The position numbers and the translations under genes were made by a program. A stretch of 64,000 bases of DNA. Origin: Cellulophaga sp. 20_2_10 (GTDB lineage: Bacteria > Bacteroidota > Bacteroidia > Flavobacteriales > Flavobacteriaceae). A model generated the notes under the pieces. It did not search any database and was not told the DNA's origin. It saw nothing but the letters and a program-made list of their open reading frames with translations. Location: NCBI RefSeq assembly GCF_023476645.1, contig NZ_JAMCOJ010000012.1:34082-98081 (forward strand). Direction: 5' to 3'. Numbering within the stretch: the stretch's first letter is position 1; each line of letters starts with the position of its first letter. This document shows positions 61,504 to 64,000 of the stretch, piece by piece.

Positions 61504-63498
61504 ATGTTGGAAGACAGCAAAGAAGAACTACAAAACAATGTAGAGGGTGAAGAAAATTCAGAAACTACTGAAGCAACAATTGCATCAGAGAAAATCGCTG
61601 AAATAAAAAATGAAGATCTTGACGACTCATCATCTACAGAAGAAACTGAAGATGACAAAGAAATTATAGATGAGATTGAAGAGACTAATGCAGAAGATGC
61701 AGAGGATCAAGACAATCAAAAAAGACACGAAATACCGTTACTAGATTACCATGCAATGAGTATGGAAAATTTAGTAGGAGAGTTACAGCGTTTGGTTAAA
61801 AATGAAAAAGTACAAGCCATTAAAAAACATGTTGATGGTATTAAATATGAATTCGATTTAAAGTTTCAAGAATTTCTTGAACATAAAAAGGAAGAGTTTA
61901 TAGCTAATGGTGGCAACGAAATTGATTTTAAATACAACTCTGTATCTAAAAGACAGTTTAACGAAGTCTTTTCTGATTACAGAGAGAAAAGAGATGAGTA
62001 CTACAAGAATCTAGAACAAAATCTTCAAAAAAATCTAGAAAAACGACTTCAAATAATTGAAGATTTAAAAGGTCTTGTAAACGTAGAAGAAGATATAAAT
62101 ACTACATACAAAAATTTTAAAGACCTTCAAGAAAATTGGAGAAATGCTGGTCCAATTCCTAGAACAGATTATAACAATGTTTGGAAAACATACCACCACC
62201 ACATAGAAATATTTTATGACTTTCTTCATTTAAACAGAGAGTTAAGAGATTTAGATTTTAAACACAACCTAGAAGAAAAGCTTAAGTTAATAGTTAGAGC
62301 TAACGCCTTAACACACGAACCAGACCTTAGCAAAGCCTTTAGAGAATTACAAACTTTACACAAAATTTGGAAAGAAGATATTGGCCCGGTAGGTAAAGAT
62401 CATAGAGAACTAATTTGGGACGAATTTAGTAACGCTACAAAAGTACTGCACCAAAGAAGACAAGATTACTACAAAGACCTTGATAAAGTTTACGAGGTTA
62501 ACTTAGAAAAAAAGAATTCTATTATAGAAAAAATAATAGCTATTTCAGAAAATACATCTAGTAACCACAAAGAGTTACAAAAACAAATAAAAGAAATAGA
62601 AGCTCTAAGAGAAGAGTTCTTTAATGCTGGTAAAGTACCTCAAAAGTCTAACGAACAGACTTGGGCAACCTTTAAAGAAGCTGTAAAAACATTTAATAAG
62701 TCTAAAAATGCTTTCTATAAAAACTTAAAAAAGGAACAACAAGATAATTTAGATAAAAAGAGAGCTCTACTAGAAACTGCTATCGAAATAAAAGATAGCG
62801 AAGATTGGGACGTTGCAACTAAAGAAATGAAACGCGTACAAGGAGAGTGGAAAACAATTGGCCACGTTCCTAGAAAATATTCTGACAAGATATGGAACGA
62901 ATTCAAGGCTGCTTGTAATCATTATTTTGATAGACTTCACGCTTTAAAAAATCAATCTAGTAAAGATGAACTAGAGAATTTAGAACATAAAACAGCTTGC
63001 TTAGACAAATTAAAAGAATTTCAACTTTCTGGTGATAGATCTAAAGATTTAACAAGTATTAAAGAGTTTATAAACGAGTGGAAAAGTTACGGACACGTAC
63101 CATTTAAAAAGAAAAACATAAATAATAAGTTTAATACTATTTTGGATGCCATATTTAGAAAACTAGATATTAGCAAGCAAGAATCAGAATTACTTAAGTA
63201 TGGTGATAAGATTCAAAAATTATCTTCTAGCGATAATGAAAATGCAATTTACAAGGAAAGGTTGTTTATTCGAAGAAAAATTGATGAATCTAAAAACGAA
63301 ATTCGCCAATTGGAAAACAATTTACAGTTTTTCTCTAATGCCTCTGAAGATAATCCTTTAGTTAAAAATGTTTTAAAGAATATTAATAATCAAAAAGAAT
63401 CTTTAAACACATGGAAAGCAAAATTAAAAAAGCTTAACATACTCGAGAATACTAAAAACAAGGAGGAAGATGATTTAAGTAGTAGTGAAGAAGAGTAA
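61504..63498 (+). CDS. DUF349 repeat protein
   Basis: The 664-residue protein starts at the ATG at 61504 (MLEDSKEELQ); the upstream TTG-initiated frame is not needed. A very acidic N-terminal region of about 90 residues precedes a series of DUF349 repeats, each a three-helix unit with a central Trp-containing phrase: LQENWRNAGPIPRTDYNNVW, LHKIWKEDIGPVGKDHRELI, LREEFFNAGKVPQKSNEQTW, VQGEWKTIGHVPRKYSDKIW and INEWKSYGHVPFKKKNINNK. There are at least five. The domain is coiled and all-alpha, and its function is unknown. The gene ends at a strong terminator. Confidence 0.88.
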   Translation: MLEDSKEELQNNVEGEENSETTEATIASEKIAEIKNEDLDDSSSTEETEDDKEIIDEIEETNAEDAEDQDNQKRHEIPLLDYHAMSMENLVGELQRLVKNEKVQAIKKHVDGIKYEFDLKFQEFLEHKKEEFIANGGNEIDFKYNSVSKRQFNEVFSDYREKRDEYYKNLEQNLQKNLEKRLQIIEDLKGLVNVEEDINTTYKNFKDLQENWRNAGPIPRTDYNNVWKTYHHHIEIFYDFLHLNRELRDLDFKHNLEEKLKLIVRANALTHEPDLSKAFRELQTLHKIWKEDIGPVGKDHRELIWDEFSNATKVLHQRRQDYYKDLDKVYEVNLEKKNSIIEKIIAISENTSSNHKELQKQIKEIEALREEFFNAGKVPQKSNEQTWATFKEAVKTFNKSKNAFYKNLKKEQQDNLDKKRALLETAIEIKDSEDWDVATKEMKRVQGEWKTIGHVPRKYSDKIWNEFKAACNHYFDRLHALKNQSSKDELENLEHKTACLDKLKEFQLSGDRSKDLTSIKEFINEWKSYGHVPFKKKNINNKFNTILDAIFRKLDISKQESELLKYGDKIQKLSSSDNENAIYKERLFIRRKIDESKNEIRQLENNLQFFSNASEDNPLVKNVLKNINNQKESLNTWKAKLKKLNILENTKNKEEDDLSSSEEE

Positions 63499-63520
63499 TT
63501 TCTATTAGATAAAGTATATC

Positions 63521-63556
63521 AAAAAGGGCTAGAAACATATGTTTCTAGCCCTTTTT
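63521..63556 (+). terminator. Terminator after the DUF349 gene
   Basis: A perfect 36-base palindrome (AAAAAGGGCTAGAAACAT with its complement) with T residues on the 3' side. Confidence 0.94.
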
Positions 63557-63792
63557 CTTTGTAGTAAACTCTATGATATTCACATACTAGTCCCTATGAA
63601 TACATCACCAATAACAACAAATAGTACCTTAATTACTAGATAATCCATATTCTATTTAGAGTAAACTCTACTTTTGAAGCAAGTTAGCACCTCTAATACC
63701 ACTACAAAATAGGTATTCTAATGCTGTATACTTGCTTATATAAATATAACCAGCCCAATTTTGGATATACACGGGTATACTCCTTTCTAAAT
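63557..63792. other. Gene-free stretch between DUF349 gene and rRNA operon end
   Basis: No open frame, tRNA or known RNA was recognised in this AT-rich interval. It contains a weak inverted repeat AATACC/GGTATT near 63698-63720 of no clear meaning. Confidence 0.5.
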
Positions 63793-63828
63793 AAAAAAAG
63801 GCCTAGAGTATATCTAGGCCTTTTTTTT
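63793..63828. terminator. Terminator-like hairpin
   Basis: GGCCTAGA and TCTAGGCC form the core stem with a 5-nt loop, flanked by seven A and eight T residues, so it can work in both directions. Confidence 0.88.
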
Positions 63829-63833
63829 GTTTC

Positions 63834-63880
63834 TGTGTGTGTGTGTGTGTGTTTCTGTTAGTGTTTCTGTTAGTGTTTCT
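63834..63880. repeat. Microsatellite: (TG)9 followed by 12-mer repeat
   Basis: TG is repeated nine times (63834-63851). The 12-mer GTTTCTGTTAGT then occurs two and a half times (63851-63880). The array lies between two terminators downstream of the rRNA operon. Confidence 0.95.
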
Positions 63881-63930
63881 ATAGATTACCACCTATAAAT
63901 CTACACTAATCTTTAAATTTAGGGTATAAA

Positions 63931-63960
63931 AAAAGCCCTTATCGTTAGATAAGGGCTTTT
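63931..63960 (-). terminator. rRNA operon terminator
   Basis: AAAAGCCCTTAT and ATAAGGGCTTTT form a 12-bp stem with a 6-nt loop, seven bases after the 5S 3' end on the minus strand. Confidence 0.94.
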
Positions 63961-63967
63961 GAAAAAA

Positions 63968-64000
63968 GGCGACGGCCTACTCTCCCACCTAGTGGCAGTA
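63968..64000 (-). rRNA. rrf: 5S ribosomal RNA, 3' end (partial)
   Basis: The reverse complement of the last 33 bases contains AGGTGGGAGAGTAGG followed by CCGTCGCC, the conserved 3' end of bacterial 5S rRNA. The rest of the gene and the rRNA operon lie beyond the window, read leftward into it. Confidence 0.92.

Noticed and set aside
63834..63880. CRISPR-like array
   Set aside because: The units are a TG microsatellite and a 12-mer without spacers; no cas genes are present.

Overview
The window looks like ordinary chromosome of a marine-type flavobacterium (Bacteroidota, Flavobacteriaceae). The evidence is the low G+C content, many lipoproteins and short signal peptides ending in AQAQ, repeated matches to the Bacteroidota -7 promoter box TAnnTTTG, the general lack of Shine-Dalgarno sequences, a CarB without its C-terminal allosteric domain, and typical family content (DUF6263, head-GIN DUF2807, DUF4097, MtaB, LytS/LytTR pairs). 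The genus cannot be fixed from the sequence alone. No prophage, insertion sequence, CRISPR array, tRNA or recognisable defence system was seen.

Layout. 1-4.1 kb is a vitamin B12 uptake locus: the first codons of a TonB-dependent receptor read leftward behind a cobalamin riboswitch, and btuF-btuC-(small membrane protein)-btuD read rightward from their own promoters. 4.2-13.2 kb holds rmuC, a thioesterase, two small membrane proteins, a WG-repeat lipoprotein, a LytS-type kinase with its LytTR regulator, and two lipoproteins. 13.3-32.3 kb is mostly housekeeping on the minus strand: carB, rpmH, a lytic transglycosylase, mtaB, pdxH, an EamA exporter, the pyrR-pyrB-(STAS-like)-rnz cluster, rpsA, cmk and lon. 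32.5-35.5 kb is an overlapping ECF sigma/anti-sigma/DUF4097/DUF2807 envelope module. 35.5-43.6 kb carries an MFS transporter, an M48 protease, two tandem msrB genes (one exported, one cytosolic), a DUF1572 gene, an exported MBL hydrolase, lpd, a Dph6-like ligase and aroQ. 44-46.1 kb has three tandem beta-barrel paralogues with duplicated leaders and terminators. 46.2-55.5 kb has xerD, a second ECF sigma module, a TPR protein, gyrA and clpC. 55.7-63.5 kb has a SpoIIAA-like protein, nnr, the thrA-thrB operon and a DUF349 protein. The window ends inside a 5S rRNA gene on the minus strand.

How the genes work together. B12 import is split into outer-membrane receptor and inner-membrane ABC branches with different control. 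Pyrimidine genes (carB, pyrR, pyrB) are spread over two loci. The threonine operon is preceded by a strong promoter and a short reading frame in which 9 of 29 codons are Thr, followed by mutually exclusive RNA hairpins. This suggests ribosome-mediated attenuation and is the most interesting regulatory signal found.

No convincing new multi-gene system was found. The items most worth a second look are the thr leader; the near-identical noncoding leaders of the OMP paralogues, which are better conserved than their coding regions; a pair of unrecognised soluble-domain plus two-TM membrane proteins; and the absence of ATG, GTG or TTG at the expected start of btuD.
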